This document shows, one piece after another, positions 1-12,906 of a DNA stretch of 64,000 nucleotides. Made by a program: the position numbers and the translations under genes. The DNA comes from Artemia franciscana (taxonomy: Eukaryota; Arthropoda; Branchiopoda; Anostraca; Artemiidae): contig NC_088872.1 of assembly GCF_032884065.1 (NCBI RefSeq), forward strand, positions 806,001 through 870,000, written 5' to 3'. Within the stretch, counting starts at the first letter, position 1; each line of letters starts with the position of its first letter. A model generated the notes under the pieces. The model had not been told where the DNA came from. It searched no databases and saw only the letters and a list, made by a program, of their open reading frames with translations.

Positions 1-1519
1 CCCTATAAAACTTCTGTCACTTACTATAATATCCACCCATTCCTCCCTTGTATATCCCCCTAGAAAAATTTTCTCCCTCAGACTATTCAAGTCCTTACAA
101 TTTCCCCTCCCAAACGATGTAATCCTTCCTCTCCGATTCCGCGCATTGGGAAAAAGTAAGGATCTATCTGCAAATATCCTTAGTGCTGCAGCAGCAACAG
201 AGTACAAGATGCTTCCCAAACTAGGGAACGTTTTTGAGACATTCATTCTTTAGTTAGATACTAATTACCCTGCCTTAAATATAAGTCGAGTATTTTTTTC
301 TCTAATGTTTCTCAGGCTCACCCTCCGGTACCTTATATCCTTCTGTGAAGAGGTTCTCTCACTAGACCAAAGGATTGGTATGACCGATTTCTCTATATAT
401 TTTTGATGGGCATTTTTCGTTAAAGGATCATATTGGACTAATTAAAATGAAGATCTCAAGGAGCCTTGGAATTTGAGGAAGCTAAAACACATTTTTCTTG
501 GATAAATTTCTAAAATTATATTCCATTGCTTACTTCAGTTCTATGTTTCTTATTGCCCTACTATATGGATGCCAACTTTCAACCCTCTATTGAAACCACT
601 GTCTAAGTTATCAGAGGAAAAGCTCTAGTTTTGCCTATAGTAAAGAGCCAGAATACATAAATGCATTATTATTTTCCCAGAGGCATTTTATATGGAAGGG
701 ATGGTCAAATAAACTTCAGAGGGGGCTCATTCGATTGGAAATTGAAAGTTTGGTTCCTTTCTTAGGAATCAAAAGTGATTGAAGGGTAGCAAGTCCCCCT
801 CCTGTGCCCTTTTCCCCCCAAATGCAACAGAATTTTGAGATAGCAATATTGTTCAAAATACTCCAGAGGTCAATAAACTTTGCCACTGGGGTTATAATTT
901 ATTAACTGTGACGTGAGTATTCATCTGAAATTCTACCCGCTTTAGAATTTATTTGTTCATCTTAGCTTCTGTCCTTTTTGGATTTATTTGTTTTTTTTTA
1001 GTGATTTCTGGTTATTTAAAGTTGGAAACAGTATAGTAAATTACTTCTTTTTAACTTTAGGAGTAACAAAAAGTCATATTAATTTAGTTCAAAATCAACA
1101 CGGCTCCTTACCAGAGGTGCCATTTGGGCCAAATCTTGGGGTGGGCATGAACTCCATCTTGGCCCTCCCCCTGACTCACTTCATGTCGCTTAAGAAAAAA
1201 TAGGGGTTTTGGCAGCACACCGATCAAATATTCTAAGTAAAAACGCATTTTCAGCACCTGTATGTTGCTTGGAAATGTCCTGCAACTGAATGTGGACCTC
1301 AGTCACACTGACCTCTTCCTCAACAAGAAACTTCCTTGTTTAAGTAAGCAATACGTCGTTGAAAGTAATCTTCATTAACATGCTGAGGGTTGTAACCAAA
1401 ATTTTGGTTTTCCTTCGGCAGAAATCTTTCAGATCAAATATATTTACAAAAAGGAAAAATATAACCAGAGAAAAAAATATTACAACACTCAAGGTAACAA
1501 AAGATGAAACACTGACGTT

Positions 1520-2085
1520 TCATCTTTGCAAAATCGTCAACAAGCTGGTCGTAGTCCAATTTCCTGCTAAATCTTTCTCTGCAAACATCAAAAGGAGGTG
1601 ACTGAGACAATCGTCTCCTATTGTAGACTGCAGGTAGTTTTTCAATATTTCTAGGCTAGAAAACAAACGCTCATTGCTTGCTGTTATCAAAGGAAGTGTG
1701 GCAGCAATACAAAGTACTTTAAATACTTCTGAGTAAGCCACTGGTAATGCCTGAAGATGGTCGACAATGTCTAGAAAGTTTTCCGGCTTTTTCTCCTCAT
1801 CAAGTAAGAAATGCTTGGCAATACCAGCTTGAGATTCGAGAAGAATGTCGTTGATATCCAGCTCGCCGTAAAGAGCAGAGAAATGCTTGAGCATCTCCGT
1901 GTCCATAAACTTGGATCCAAGGCTTCAAGTCTGCTCAGCACTGGCAAATTATCTGTGAACCTTCTGTAAAATTCGGCTAGTAGATGGTCGATAGTCTTGG
2001 AGTACTCTCGCTTCATTTCATCCGCCAAAGTAGTAGTCCGATTTCCAGATTGGATGAAGTTCTTTCCTAGCGTCAAAGCTGTCAC
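1520..2085 (-). pseudogene. hAT-family transposase C-terminal remnant (copy A)
   Basis: Minus-strand translation gives a hAT C-terminal dimerisation region: a run containing ATLPLITASNERLFSSLE followed by a leucine-rich stretch (LSHLLLMFAEKDL), the family's conserved block. The upstream part, from MTALTLGKNF to RLEALDP, lies in another frame; a frameshift near 1905-1925 separates the two. The N-terminal zinc finger and most of the catalytic DDE region are absent, so it cannot be active. The same frameshift is present in the copy at 9829-10394, so the break predates the segmental duplication. Confidence 0.8.
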
Positions 2086-3252
2086 AAACTGTTTCAGGTG
2101 CTTTGTTATCTTTTGAGTTCTGATGCTATTGGCTATTAATACCTTTATATTTACCTAACTAAAAAGTTAATAGGCTTAATGATGTAAAGTCTTCTACTTC
2201 TCTCTGTGCTCTTGTCTTTAGAGTCTTAAGGTAGTGTTGGCCTACAATCTGGGGTTTGGCCGGTAGAGGATGTCAAGTGTCTCTAACTTTCATATGGTTT
2301 ATGTGTTGAGCACAAAAATGTTTACTTAAACATATGATATAGTAAATGTACATAAGACAAGGACAGAAACAGAATAAGAACTGACTCGAATAATCTAAAA
2401 CGGTGGCTTATATTCACTAAAACAAAGAAATAAACATCGGAAAATTTGACAGGAACTGACCTATTTCAATCTGTCAACTTAGAGGAATTACTGCAAATAT
2501 TCAGGATTTATAATATTAATATAATCATCTAGGAAATGGGCATTCGACAGAACTTGAGAATTTATTATGTATCTAACCTACTTTCAAAGTTTACAATGAT
2601 TAATAGCAAATAGCATAATTACCCCAAGGGTCGTCAGGTAATAATACTCTTTGGTTAATAGGCACGCAGTAATTTCAAATCAATTGGACGTAATGGATTA
2701 TTATGGCCGGCAAAGGGTCCTTTGTGGTGGAAGCTTGGGCCCCCCTGGAAAATCTGAGGTGGGCATTTGCCCACCCCTGACCCCACCCAAATGGCGCCTC
2801 TGCTCTTTACTCGTTTTTGAAAAAAAAATTTCGTTGGGAGTTTTTTAAATTAATTTCTGTGGGTTTTTGATTGCCAACGTCTTATCATTGTTTAATATTA
2901 CGAAAATATGTCGAATTTTTCTACTTCAGGATTAAAATTTTGGATTCTGTTTAACTTGTTAACTTGCATAAGGTAGTTTGAGTGGTAGCTTTAAATGTAT
3001 TCAATGTATCAGTGACTGTAGCCTAGGAGTATACTTGGTGTGGTGTCAAAAAGATTTTAAAGCCAGGGATCATTTTGACAATCAGAATGGAGAAAATATG
3101 TTTTGATCCAGTTCAACATTCCCCAAAAATATTGGTCTAAGACCCTTACCTTCCCAAGATACTGCAGATGCCATTTAGCAGCCTTGTTACACACAATGCT
3201 TTTCATCAATATTCGTCACCTTCCCTAAAGATTCCCTGAAAATTTCAATTGA

Positions 3253-3450
3253 AGTAGTAGTAGCAGTAACAGGCAAGAGTAGCAGTAGTAGTTGCAACTG
3301 GTAAGTAGTAAGTGGTCGCAAGTGGTGGTGGTAATCCCAATTAGTAGAAGTAGTCACAAGTAGCAGTGATAGCTGCAGGTAGTAGAAGTGTCGTAAATAA
3401 TAGAAGTAGTTCGCAAGTAGTGAGAGTAGTCAGAAGTAAAAGTAGTAGTA
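3253..3450. repeat. Degenerate AGT-rich microsatellite
   Basis: About 200 bases of imperfect AGT/AGC/AAG triplets (agtagtagtagcagtaac and similar). It lies inside duplication copy A, recurs at 11562-11758 in copy B and, more diverged, at about 26860-27035 in copy D, so it is an old part of the unit. Confidence 0.8.
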
Positions 3451-4472
3451 CTAGGCGCTAAGTGTCTTTTGGTCAGTTTAACATCCTCTAAAGTTTCAAC
3501 TTAATAGACATAGCAGTTTCTGAGGCATTACTGATATGCACTTTAGATAAGCTGCACACACAGTATAAAGTTTTATTTTTTTTTCAAGATCCCACTCATC
3601 ATTTCCTGAAAGTTTCACTTTTATGCTCTAAATCTTTTTGGACACCTGGGATCAAACACGCCCCCCTTTCCGAATAATAAGCCCTATATGAAAAAATGGA
3701 CAGCTTTCACAGCTTATAGCCCTTGCGCTAAGAGTTGTTGGGGGTTCACGTCATCTCAGGAGGCCCAGTCTTTGACCTCTTGACTATCTTGAAAAAATGA
3801 CTATCTTTAAATTTTCTCTGTGTGTCTTTGATCGGAAGGAAGCTAAAAAGGGCGCGGAAGTGTGACTGGTTGCCTTTCGGTCACTTCTGACTCTTAAAAA
3901 AGCGCACTAAAACTTTAAATTTCAAATCAAATGGCAATTAGAGCGTTGCCCTTCCAAATTTGTTTACTTATCAAAATCCTTGCCAAGTAAGAATCCTCTT
4001 CACATTTATCAACAGTTCTATAATTTGAATGTTCAGTAATGTGCAGTGTAATTTACGACCTGGCTAAACAACTACCTTTAATTTTAAGATGGCAGGTACC
4101 GCAGCTATATTAACTAATAATAATCTTGGATCATCTGGATACAATCTAAATTTAATACCATACTATAAATCATATCGTTTCACAAAAAAATGACCACAAC
4201 GATTTCAAAGGAAACAAAGGTCATTCACAAAAATACCAGCGTAAATGCAAAAATATCCCAGAAAAAAAAAACATAGAAAAATAATCAGGAAATCTTATTA
4301 TGACTAGGATCATACACCAGAATAAGGGTTGCCATTACACGCTGTGATATCATTCTCAACTACTAAAAAGTACAGCAAGACAACAATTAGTACTGTATTC
4401 AGAAATTTTGCTTTAACTGAAGGAGGAGCACAAAATTTTGAATTTATGAACATTGCATTTTCATTAAAGTTA

Positions 4473-4607
4473 TAGAACCTTGCGACGGCGTACTGGATAA
4501 GTCCTCTGCTTCTAAGTCAAGGTTCGTAGGTTCGATTCGACGCGTCGCAAGGAAATTCTTAATCTTGGAGATAAGGCTTCAAAGAGCTCACGATTAATAT
4601 TAATTAA
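4473..4607 (+). mobile_element. tRNA-Arg-derived SINE-like insertion (copy A)
   Basis: A 135-base insertion flanked by the 9-base direct repeat TTAAAGTTA (4464-4472 and 4608-4616). Copy D has a single, slightly changed site at 28185-28194 and no insert, so this is a true insertion with a target-site duplication. Bases 4480-4550 resemble tRNA-Arg(TCT): perfectly paired 7-base ends TTGCGAC/GTCGCAA, a GGATAAG D-loop motif, anticodon-loop sequence CTTCTAA and a B-box-like GGTTCGATTCG. The anticodon stem does not pair, so it is not a working tRNA. The 3' tail is AT-rich (attaatattaatt). I infer a short tRNA-derived retroposon. Confidence 0.75.
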
Positions 4608-5379
4608 TTAAAGTTACAGACTTAAATGGAGAGTACTAAAAGCCATGAAACTGCCTCCAGGAATTAAAAAAGCCTTTTTTTTATTTGCCAAACACTTTAC
4701 GGGATACAAAAACTGCAAAATAAAATGCATGTTTTCACACTCTTTTTGGCATTCAATAGCTTGCAGGGAGAAAGTTTTTCTTAGCTATCAAGATACTACA
4801 GAAACTACGCAAACAAATTCCGAGAATACTAACGTCATAAAACAAAATCTCAACAGTAGAAAAAAACTGTACGACCACTGAGCCAACAAAATGGCTTATG
4901 GCTAAAAATGGCAAAATGGCTACAAAATTGCCACTAACTTTACAGGAAAAAAAATATATTTGGACCTTAGAGGTTTTCTGACTGTTATTGGTGATCAGTT
5001 GCTTGCAGAGCAAGCTTTTTTCAAAACTGGAACAGAGACCACTGGTAATTTACAGGAGCGAAAATGCAAGTGTCGAAAAAAATTCACCTGTGCCATCTAA
5101 TGTTTATTGGCATTTTTTCAGTGTAATAATGCTGCAAATATAGTGTATTTGCATAACTAATGTAGTGATAAATGTTCGATCCAAGATTCTGAAAAAAAAA
5201 ATACAAAGTTTGAGAAAATGCAAAGAAACGGTAAGTGTTAGATGGTGTTTTTTTTTTTACTCTAGCACCAGTTCTCACTCTTATAATTTGCCATTTCCCT
5301 TTGGCTTTGGAACAAGATTTAAGGTGGCGTTTGTTTTTCTTTATTTTTTTATTGGTTTAAAATTTTATGTAGAAGGTAA

Positions 5380-5885
5380 AAAGGAAGAAACATATTTTAA
5401 AACCTAATAAAGTTTTACGCATGCTTAGAGACTATTAAGATAGAAGAAAACAGACTAAACTGATAAATTAGGCATGATGAATTTATGAGGATGACTTTAC
5501 GAATATCAAACTGACAGAAGATTTGACAATGATGTCTTCAGAATTACAAAAGCTAGAATAAATCCAAACATGATAAAAATTCAGAGTTATTGCCAAGGAA
5601 CTTCAAGCCTGAAGAAAAGTGGATATTTGACAAAAAGAGAGTAGATAAAAAAAGAGTAGTAGGAAAAAAGGAAGAAACATATTTTAAAAACTAATAAAGT
5701 TTTACGCATGGTTAGAGACTAATAAGATAGAAGAAAACAGACTAAACTGATAAATTAGGCATGTTGAATTTATGAGGATGACTTTACGAATGTCAAACTG
5801 ACAGAAGATTTGACAATGATGTCTTCAGAATTACACAAGCCAGAATAAATTCAAACCCCATATAAATTCAGAGTTGACCATGGAT
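5380..5885. repeat. Internal ~287 bp tandem repeat at the 3' end of copy A
   Basis: The segment starting ggaagaaacatattttaaaa near 5383 recurs near 5669, including a run from tttacgcatg through gatttgacaatgatgtcttc. The second unit ends with a different tail (gagttgaccatgga). In copy C the same array has a third, partial unit up to about 15770. Confidence 0.85.
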
Positions 5886-8050
5886 TGGTGAATTTTATAA
5901 TTTATTTACACTACTTTGTCAATTTTCTATTGAAATAAAGAACGTCACTGTTAGCGACACAGAGCTAAAAAAGAGTAGAGAACCAAGTCGCCAAAATTAG
6001 CGGAAACAAGCTTGAATTGGGCCTCAATTCTTCCTCCCTCCACGGTTGACATACTAATGCGATAAAGATTTTCCTTAGGTTCTCAAGAGCATGGAGATAA
6101 GAAAAAATTTTTGGGTTTGAATCCTATTAACTTTGTTATTGATATCGTTCTAAAAATTGAAATGACTATGCAGACCAGCACTTTGTCACAACACAACTTT
6201 CCATAAATCGAATTTGGCTGTTCCTTCCATCCAAAAAAGGTAAGACGCACACTTAAAATGCTGACTACCTGTTGACAAGTATCTTGGCTGCCTTCATAAT
6301 TCAGTTACACGATTCTACACAGGTAAATGAAGTAATCTCGAAGTTGCTCCTTTTATTTCAAGCTACAATGAAATACCATGACTTATATTTAAACATTTCC
6401 AGGCTTTTTGTCTATCGTCGTCAGTTTAAATGGTCTCAAGTTCTTTCAAATGCTATTAAAAAGAAAGAATATGCTCACTTTCACTTCTAGCTATTTTCTG
6501 CCTAAAGATGTTTCTAGAACACAACGATTTCAGATTTAATTGAAAAGTGTATAGCTTGGCACTATAATTTTGCGAAAAATTATTTTTATTGTTCTTGCTG
6601 CTTGTATGGTCTTGAATTAAATATAATATCTTAGAATATTTGTCCAAATATATTTAATGATATAGTCCGAGAAGCCATTAGTCAACCTTTTAGTTCCTTT
6701 TTAACCTGACATTCTTCACAAAGAAATAATTTTCTTCAGAACTATGATTCCCATTTCGAGAACTATAAGATAGACCATACAACAAAACGATAATAGAAGG
6801 TCACACAGTCTTTGAAAAAGAAAACACATCACACATAGAGGGGAATTTATTAAGGGTGGAGGCAGAGTTTCAATACACGCAAACTAGATTTAATATTCTT
6901 AAAATTTCAGAGTTTGCTCCGAGAAGAGAGATAAAGCAAGTCCAAAAGCTCACCAGCTATTTGTGTGCCTAAGCCTTGTATTCTACACCCTGTGCAGTAA
7001 AAAACAATCAAATGTACCTTTTATTTATTTTAGTGTTCACTAGCTTTTTCGACCACAAACGTTTGACAGAAATAGAAAGGAACTTTAATAGATTAATTAT
7101 TTACTATTAATAAGTGGTAAAGTACTGATATTCTTCTTCTCTCTATGGTAGGAGGTGCACAAGGACAATAATCGAGTTCTTTCCTCTTTTTCACAATCTG
7201 AAAAAGACAATGGTTCATATCTATAGTTAGGACTCTTGGAGGAATTTAATCAATTAGTCTCAGTTTTAATATTTCGATCTTCACCTTAAAAACTACTTTT
7301 TAAAACTGGGGAAGAACACAACCTTTTAAAGCTTCATTGAACGGTTCAGGGCTTTTTCACTGGGAACAAAAATTCTTGAGAACTAGTTTTCTCGTACTGG
7401 GGCTGGTAATGAAACACAGCATACTGGAAGTTTTTATCTGCTGATTCTCCCAATTACTCTTTCTGTAAATTATTTGTTTGATGGCTTTTCGATAATCATA
7501 GCTAGTTTTTGGTAAAACATCAGAATTTGTGTTTAGCTAAGTTGTGACGGTGGTCACTTTTATCAAGCGTAAACAACCAGGCAACGGTAATATATAACTA
7601 ATTATGTGTTATATCTCCGAGCAACATTCCATTGGATTCTAAATTTTGTTTCATTTCGTTAGTTTTTAGAGCTGTGTAGCCTTATTTTTTCTATATGCTC
7701 GCCATCTGTAGGAATGACATAACATTTTTGACCAGGGAACACTTGTGCCAAATTGGTTTTTAAGAACTGGTACAGACGTTACGACAAGGGACAGACAACT
7801 TTTCTGCGATTTTGAAGGCGTGGCAAATTTTCTCACAATAAATGTCTAAAGTGTAATCTTTAAAATCAAGTAAAATCTTGAACATCATGCACTTGTAACT
7901 GATAGGGCACTTTAACTTATCTCAGGAAATTTTCATAATTATGTTGATATAACACCGTGTCAATTTTTACCACTCAGTTTTGATAAAGTGTTTTTTGGTT
8001 GCACAGTTGGTAGTAGATTAAAAGGGGACACTAAAAGATAGACCAAAATT
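5886..8050. other. Single-copy spacer between duplication copies A and B
   Basis: About 2.1 kb of AT-rich sequence that I cannot match elsewhere in the window. Short ORFs (for example 6272-6490) show no recognisable domain and are probably chance. I see no RNA gene or splice-flanked exon that I can support. Confidence 0.6.
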
Positions 8051-8060
8051 CTTGCTACAT

Positions 8061-8070
8061 GTATATATAT

Positions 8071-8161
<91 letters not shown>
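8061..8161. repeat. (CA)n/(TA)n microsatellite
   Basis: A short ACACAC run leads into about 75 bases of uninterrupted TA dinucleotides. It sits about 150 bases before duplication copy B starts. Confidence 0.95.
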
Positions 8162-8162
<1 letters not shown>

Positions 8163-8249
8163 GCTATGACATTCATTAACCTCAAAATACACTACAATAC
8201 TAAGATTATAACACAAGGACAAACTCATAAATTCAAATTAAATTATAAA

Positions 8250-8555
8250 TTACCAAGAATGGTCTCTCTGTGTCATATCTGTACCAACAAACTTTTCCAA
8301 CTCCTTAATCCCTATAAAACTTCTGTCACTTACTATAATATCCACCCATTCCTCCCTTGTATATCCCCCTAGAAAAATTTTCTCCCTCAGACTATTCAAG
8401 TCCTTACAATTTCCCCTCCCAAACGATGTAATCCTTCCTCTCCGATTCCGCGCATTGGGAAAAAGTAAGGATCTATCTGCAAATATCCTTAGTGCTGCAG
8501 CAGCAACAGAGTACAAGATGCTTCCCAAACTAGGGAACGTTTTTGAGACATTCAT
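8250..8555 (-). other. Unrecognised 101-codon ORF at the start of copy B
   Basis: The frame contains an Arg/Gly-rich stretch (NARNRRGRITSFGRG) followed by [18 protein letters not shown]. It has no family signature I recognise and no splice context. The same sequence is partly present at the window start (1-246). It straddles the duplication boundary at 8310. It could be a fragment of a repeat-encoded protein or a chance ORF. Confidence 0.25.
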
Positions 8556-9828
8556 TCTTTAGTTAGATACTAATTACCCTGCCTTAAATATAAGTCGAGT
8601 ATTTTTTTCTCTAATGTTTCTCAGGCTCACCCTCCGGTACCTTATATCCTTCTGTGAAGAGGTTCTCTCACTAGACCAAAGGATTGGTATGACCGATTTC
8701 TCTATATATTTTTGATGGGCATTTTTCGTTAAAGGATCATATTGGACTAATTAAAATGAAGATCTCAAGGAGCCTTGGAATTTGAGGAAGCTAAAACACA
8801 TTTTTCTTGGATAAATTTCTAAAATTATATTCCATTGCTTACTTCAGTTCTATGTTTCTTATTGCCCTACTATATGGATGCCAACTTTCAACCCTCTATT
8901 GAAACCACTGTCTAAGTTATCAGAGGAAAAGCTCTAGTTTTGCCTATAGTAAAGAGCCAGAATACATAAATGCATTATTATTTTCCCAGAGACATTTTAT
9001 ATGGAAGGGATGGTCAAATAAACTTCAGAGGGGGCTCATTCGATTGGAAATTGAAAGTTTGGTTCCTTTCTTAGGAATCAAAAGTGATTGAAGGGTAGCA
9101 AGTCCCCCTCCTGTGCCCTTTTCCCCCCAAATGCAACAGAATTTTGAGATAGCAATATTGTTCAAAATACTCCAGAGGTCAATAAACTTTGCCACTGGGG
9201 TTATAATTTATTAACTGTGACGTGAGTATTCATCTGAAATTCTACCCGCTTTAGAATTTATTTGTTCATCTTAGCTTCTGTCCTTTTTGGGTTTATTTGT
9301 TTTTTTTTAGTGATTTCTGGTTATTTAAAGTTGGAAACAGTATAGTAAATTACTTCTTTTTAACTTTAGGAGTAACAAAAAGTCATATTAATTTAGTTCA
9401 AAATCAACACGGCTCTTTACCAGAGGTGCCATTTGGGCCAAATCTTGGGGTGGGCATGAACTCCATCTTGGCCCTCCCCCTGACTCACTTCATGTCGCTT
9501 AAGAAAAAATGCGGGTTTTGGCAGCACACCGATCAAATATTCTAAGTAAAAACGCATTTTCAGCACCTGTATGTTGCTTGGAAATGTCCTGCAACTGAAT
9601 GTGGACCTCAGCCACACTGACCTCTTCCTCAACAAGAAACTTCCTTGTTTAAGTCAGCAATACGTCGTTGAAAGTAATCTTCATTAACATGCTGAGGGTT
9701 GTAACCAAAATTTTGGTTTTCCTTCAGCAGAAATCTTTCAGATCAAATATATTTACAAAAAGGAAAAATATAACCAGAGAAAAAAATATTACAACACTCA
9801 AGGTAACAAAAGATGAAACACTGACGTT

Positions 9829-10394
9829 TCATCTTTGCAAAATCGTCAACAAGCTGGTCGTAGTCCAATTTCCTGCTAAATCTTTCTCTGCAAACATCAA
9901 AAGGAGGTGACTGAGACAATCGTCTCCTATTGTAGACTGCAGGTAGTTTTTCAATATTTCTAGGCTAGAAAACAAACGCTCATTGCTTGCTGTTATCAAA
10001 GGAAGTGTGGCAGCAATACAAAGTACTTTAAATACTTCTGAGTAAGCCACTGGTAATGCCTGAAGATGGTCGACAATGTCTAGAAAGTTTTCCGGCTTTT
10101 TCTCCTCATCAAGTAAGAAATGCTTGGCAATACCAGCTTGAGATTCGAGAAGAATGTCGTTGATATCCAGCTCGCCGTAAAGAGCAGAGAAATGCTTGAG
10201 CATCTCCGTGTCCATAAACTTGGATCCAAGGCTTCAAGTCTGCTCAGCACTGGCAAATTATCTGTGAACCTTCTGTAAAATTCGGCTAGTAGATGGTCGA
10301 TAGTCTTGGAGTACTCTCGCTTCATTTCATCCGCCAAAGTAGTAGTCCGATTTCCAGATTGGATGAAGTTCTTTCCTAGCGTCAAAGCTGTCAC
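9829..10394 (-). pseudogene. hAT-family transposase C-terminal remnant (copy B)
   Basis: Same content as 1520-2085: hAT dimerisation block with NERLFSS, and the same frameshift separating it from the upstream part. The two copies translate identically in both recognised frames, so the pair is a passenger of the segmental duplication and not two independent transpositions. Confidence 0.8.
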
Positions 10395-11561
10395 AAACTG
10401 TTTCAGGTCCTTTGTTATCTTTTGAGTTCTGATGCTATTGGCTATTAATACCTTTATATTTACCTAACTAAAAAGTTAATAGGCTTAATGATGTAAAGTC
10501 TTCTACTTCTCTCTGTGCTCTTGTCTTTAGAGTCTTAAGGTAGTGTTGGCCTACAATCTGGGGTTTGGCCGGTAGAGGATGTCAAGTGTCTCTAACTTTC
10601 ATATGGTTTATGTGTTGAGCACAAAAATGTTTACTTAAACATATGATATAGAAAATGTACATAAGACAAGGACAGAAACAGAATAAGAACTGACTCGAAT
10701 AATCTAAAACGGTGGCTTATATTCACTAAAACAAAGAAATAAACATCGGAAAATTTGACAGGAACTGACCTATTTCAATCTGTCAACTTAGAGGAATTAC
10801 TGCAAATATTCAGGATTTATAATATTAATATAATCATCTAGGAAATGGGCATTCGACAGAACTTGAGAATTTATTATGTATCTAACCTACTTTCAAAGTT
10901 TAAAATGATTAATAGCAAATAGCATAATTACCCCAAGGGTCGTCAGGTAATAATACTCTTTGGTTAATAGGCACGCAGTAATTTCAAATCAATTGGACGT
11001 AATGGATTATTATGGCCGGCAAAGGGTCCTTTGTGGTGGAAGCTTGGGCCCCCCTGGAAAATCTGAGGTGGGCATTTGCCCACCCCTGACCCCGCCCAAA
11101 TGGCGCCTCTGCTCTTTACTCGTTTTTGAAAAAAAAATTTCGTTGGGAGTTTTTTAAATTAATTTCTGTGGGTTTTTGATTGCCAACGTCTTATCATTGT
11201 TTAATATTACGAAAATATGTCGAGTTTTTCTACTTCAGGATTAAAATTTTGGATTCTGTTTAACTTGTTAACTTGCATAAGGTAGTTTGAGTGGTAGCTT
11301 TAAATGTATTCAATGTATCAGTGACTGTAGCCTAGGAGTATACTTGGTGTGGTGTCAAAAAGATTTTAAAGCCAGGGATCATTTTGACAATCAGAATGGA
11401 GAAAATATGTTTTGATCCAGTTCAACATTCCCCAAAAATATTGGTCTAAGACCCTTACCTTCCCAAGATACTGCAGATGCCATTTAGCAGCCTTGTTACA
11501 CACAATGCTTTTCATCAATATTCGTCACCTTCCCTAAAGATTCCCTGAAAATTTCAATTGA

Positions 11562-11758
11562 AGTAGTAGTAGCAGTAACAGGCAAGAGTAGCAGTAGTAG
11601 TTGCAACTGGCAAGTAGTAAGTGGTCGCAAGTGGTGGTGGTAATCCCAATTAGTAGAAGTAGTCTCAAGTAGCAGTGATAGCTGCAGGTAGTAGAAGTGT
11701 CGTAAATAATAGAAGTAGTTCGCAAGTAGTGAGAGTAGTCAGAAGTAAAAGTAGCAGT
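11562..11758. repeat. Degenerate AGT-rich microsatellite (copy B)
   Basis: Counterpart of 3253-3450, with a few substitutions (for example agtctcaagt for agtcacaagt). Confidence 0.8.
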
Positions 11759-12771
11759 ACTAGGCGCTAAGTGTCTTTTGGTCAGTTTAACATCCTCTAA
11801 AGTTTCAACTTAATAGACATAGCAGTTTCTGAGGCATTACTGATATGCACTTTAGATAAGCTGCACACACAGTATAAAGTTTTATTTTTTTTTCAAGATC
11901 CCACTCATCATTTCCTGAAAGTTTCACTTTTATGCTCTAAATCTTTTTGGACACCTGGGATCAAACACGCCCCCCTTTCCGAATAATAAGCCCTATATGA
12001 AAAAATGGACAGCTTATAGCCCTTGCGCTAAGAGTTGTTGGGGGTTCACGTCATCTCAGGAGGCCCAGTCTTTGACCTCTTGACTATCTTGAAAAAATGA
12101 CTATCTTTAAATTTTCTCTGATGTCTTTGATCGGAAGGAAGCTAAAAAGGGCGCGGAAGTGTGACTGGTTGCCTTTCGGTCACTTCTGACTCTTAAAAAA
12201 GCGCACTAAAACTTTAAATTTCAAATCAAATGGCAATTAGAGCGTTGCCCTTCCAAATTTGTTTACTTATCAAAATCCTTGCCAAGTAAGAATCCTCTTC
12301 ACATTTATCAACAGTTCTATAATTTGAATGTTCAGTAATGTGCAGTGTAATTTACGACCTGGCTAAACAACTACCTTTAATTTTAAGATGGCAGGTACCG
12401 CAGCTATATTAACTAATAATAATCTTGGATCATCTGGATACAATCTAAATTTAATACCATACTATAAATCATATCGTTTCACAAAAAAATGACCACAACG
12501 ATTTCAAAGGAAACAAAGGTCATTCACAAAAATACCAGCGTAAATACAAAAATATCCCAGAAAAAAAAAACATAGAAAAATAATCAGGAAATCTTATTAT
12601 GACTAGGATCATACACCAGAAAAAGGGTTGCCATTACACGCTGTGATATCATTCTCAACTACTAAAAAGTACAGCAAGACAACAATTAGTACTGTATTCA
12701 GAATTTTTGCTTTAACTGAAGGAGGAGCACAAAATTTTGAATTTATGAACATTGCATTTTCATTAAAGTTA

Positions 12772-12906
12772 TAGAACCTTGCGACGGCGTACTGGATAAG
12801 TCCTCTGCTTCTAAGTCAAGGTTCGTAGGTTCGATTCGACGCGTCGCAAGGAAATTCTTAATCTTGGAGATAAGGCTTCAAAGAGCTCACGATTAATATT
12901 AATTAA
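12772..12906 (+). mobile_element. tRNA-Arg-derived SINE-like insertion (copy B)
   Basis: Identical in layout to 4473-4607, with target-site duplications at 12763-12771 and 12907-12915. It was carried by the segmental duplication. Confidence 0.75.

Larger units (their letters stand above)
1..5885. repeat. Tandem segmental duplication, copy A
   Basis: Base 1 onward matches 8310 onward at a constant offset of 8309, falling to 8299 after a 10-base deletion in copy B near 12011, with only scattered single-base differences. Homology stops after position 5885, where copy A runs into sequence absent from copy B. The copy probably starts before the window. It contains a broken hAT transposase, an AGT-rich stretch, a tRNA-derived insertion and a ~287 bp internal tandem repeat. 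Short ORFs inside it do not keep their frames in the diverged copy at 26394-29965, so I do not call them genes. Confidence 0.95.

Noticed and set aside
4480..4550. Functional tRNA-Arg gene
   Set aside because: The anticodon stem does not pair and the sequence lies in an insertion with target duplications.
4645..4881. Conserved 78-codon ORF repeated at 12944 and 14463
   Set aside because: Its conservation only reflects the recent DNA duplication; the frame is broken in diverged copy D.
8052..8372. 106-codon ORF with repeated Tyr-Ile
   Set aside because: It is a translation of the CA/TA microsatellite.
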